From assembly GCF_041080625.1 (NCBI RefSeq), contig NZ_CP163518.1, forward strand, positions 3,596,001-3,660,000: DNA of 64,000 nt, given 5' to 3'. Shown here one piece after another: positions 63,088 through 64,000 of the stretch; the stretch's first letter is position 1; the number at the start of each line of letters is the position of its first letter. The notes beneath the pieces were generated by a model, which had not been told where the DNA came from, did no database searches, and saw nothing but the letters and a program-made list of their open reading frames with translations. The translations under genes and the position numbers were made by a program. This DNA is from Streptomyces sp. CG1. Lineage in GTDB: Bacteria > Actinomycetota > Actinomycetes > Streptomycetales > Streptomycetaceae.

Positions 63088-64000
63088 TCAGTCCCTCGTC
63101 ACCGTCACCTTCCCTCCCGCCCCGCCCGTCCCGCCGACCGCGAGCTCTCCGTCCCGGTCGGTGCGCAGCACCAGCGCCCCGCCCGCCCGCAGCGCGGCCA
63201 CGGTCGCCGGTGCCGGATGGCCATAGGGGTTTCCGGCACCGCAAGAGATGAGCGCCACCCGGGGAGCCGCGAGCCGTATCAGCCCCGGATCCTGGTAGGC
63301 CGAACCATGATGGGCCACCTTCAGCACATCCACACCGGCCAGCTCGGCCGCCGCCGGCGACCGCACGAGCGCCTGCTGGGCCGGCGGTTCGAGATCGCCC
63401 AGCAACAGCAGCCGCAGTCCGCCCGAGCGGACCAGCATCGCGACACTGGCGTCGTTCGGATCCTCCGGCACCGGCACCGGTGCAGGCAACGGGCCCGGCC
63501 ACGCCGGGGCCTCGGGGTCCGAGGGCGGCAGGGTGCCCGGCGGGGGCCACAGGACCCGCCAGGAGACCGGTCCGGTACGCCGTTCCTCTCCCGCGACGGC
63601 CCGCGTGACGGGGATGTGCCGCGCCGCCGCCTCCCTGCTGACGAACGCGGCCTGGTCGGCAGGTTCCTCGAAGCCCGTGGTCTCGATCGCGGCCACCGAG
63701 CGGCCCCTCAGGACACCGGACAGTCCCGCCACATGGTCGGCGTGGAAGTGGGTCAGAACGAGGAGCGGGACACGCGTGATCCCCAGCTGGCGCAGACAGT
63801 GGTCGACCAGATCCGGATCGGGTCCCGCGTCCACGACCACCCCGGCTCCCGCGCCCGTCGCCAGGACGGTCGCGTCGCCCTGCCCGACATCGCACATCGC
63901 GAACCGCCAGCCCGGCGGCGGCCAGCCCGTGATGACCCGGGTCAGCGGCGCCGGCCGCACCACCGCCAGCAAAAGCAGTGCCCCGAGCAGTCCGGACCAC
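63088..64000 (-). CDS. comEC: ComEC/Rec2-family DNA uptake protein, C-terminal part (cut by window edge)
   Basis: Partial gene continuing beyond the right edge; the coding frame is open to 64000. The visible about 304 residues are the metallo-beta-lactamase-like domain of ComEC: CDVGQGDATVLATGAGAGVVVDAGPDPDLVDHCL, LTHFHADHVAGLSGVL (zinc motif), LLLLGDLEPPAQQALV and LKVAHHGSAYQDPGLI. Just upstream is a hydrophobic segment from the membrane domain. In other bacteria ComEC forms the DNA-uptake channel; its role in Streptomyces is unclear. Confidence 0.93.
   Translation of the reverse strand, partial: WSGLLGALLLLAVVRPAPLTRVITGWPPPGWRFAMCDVGQGDATVLATGAGAGVVVDAGPDPDLVDHCLRQLGITRVPLLVLTHFHADHVAGLSGVLRGRSVAAIETTGFEEPADQAAFVSREAAARHIPVTRAVAGEERRTGPVSWRVLWPPPGTLPPSDPEAPAWPGPLPAPVPVPEDPNDASVAMLVRSGGLRLLLLGDLEPPAQQALVRSPAAAELAGVDVLKVAHHGSAYQDPGLIRLAAPRVALISCGAGNPYGHPAPATVAALRAGGALVLRTDRDGELAVGGTGGAGGKVTVTRD

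Overview
The window is chromosomal DNA from a high-GC actinomycete, almost certainly a Streptomyces. GC is very high throughout, GTG starts and ATGA/GTGA stop-start overlaps are common, and the housekeeping genes follow an order I associate with the Streptomyces core: leuA, era, a cytidine-deaminase-like gene, corC-ybeY-phoH, an ADA-type deaminase, rsmE, dnaJ-hrcA, hemW, lepA, rpsT, holA, comEC. The window edge cuts comEC. No prophage, CRISPR array, rRNA, tRNA or complete insertion sequence was seen, and there is no biosynthetic megacluster.

Layout. 1-1.5 kb: an aryl-acid adenylating enzyme lacking its C-terminal domain. 1.6-8.2 kb: a tightly overlapping oligopeptide-type ABC uptake operon (binding lipoprotein, permease, permease-ATPase fusion, ATPase) ending in a DapA/NanA-family aldolase. 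A secreted sialidase converges on it (8.2-9.6 kb), so scavenging of sialic acid or a similar sugar is plausible. 9.7-13.5 kb: an FtsX/MacB-type ABC exporter divergent from a NarL-family two-component pair. 13.5-16.3 kb: a TerB-like protein, and leuA with a leucine-rich leader peptide (leuL). 16.5-20.6 kb: an M4 peptidase with its emfourin inhibitor, then a beta-glucosidase with an MFS sugar carrier. 20.5-27.6 kb is the most unusual stretch: an SDR/XRE pair, two extra copies of the era 3' end in tandem beside intact era, an amtB remnant in front of a whole glnK, and a DUF916/WxL-like cell-surface locus.

27.6-34.8 kb: a degenerate cytidine deaminase, XRE/MFS efflux, an LD-carboxypeptidase, and the yjbR-corC-ybeY-phoH operon. 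34.9-39.9 kb: a PfkB kinase, the D-glucarate pathway pair gudD-kdgD, and an MFS carrier. 39.9-48.5 kb: deaminase, RNase Z, a HIT protein, a tricorn protease, a lipoprotein, a VOC protein, RsmE and nitronate monooxygenase. 48.6-55.7 kb: the heat-shock pair hrcA-dnaJ under a CIRCE operator, an MBL hydrolase and a DUF3097 protein (both apparently leaderless), hemW, and a SpoIIE-type phosphatase. 55.8-64 kb: an acyl-CoA ligase, lepA/rpsT, holA, a small acidic protein, arylamine N-acetyltransferase, and the comEC C-terminus.

The most distinctive structures are the three-copy era 3' end with a shared 50-bp core and a repeated 107-bp spacer (it looks like a relic of repeated site-specific integration into a protein-coding gene), the neighbouring amtB remnant-glnK and WxL-like genes, and a permease-ATPase fusion whose linker is encoded by a palindromic repeat. 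Coordinates of regulatory sites were located by eye; family assignments come from motif recognition, not database searches.
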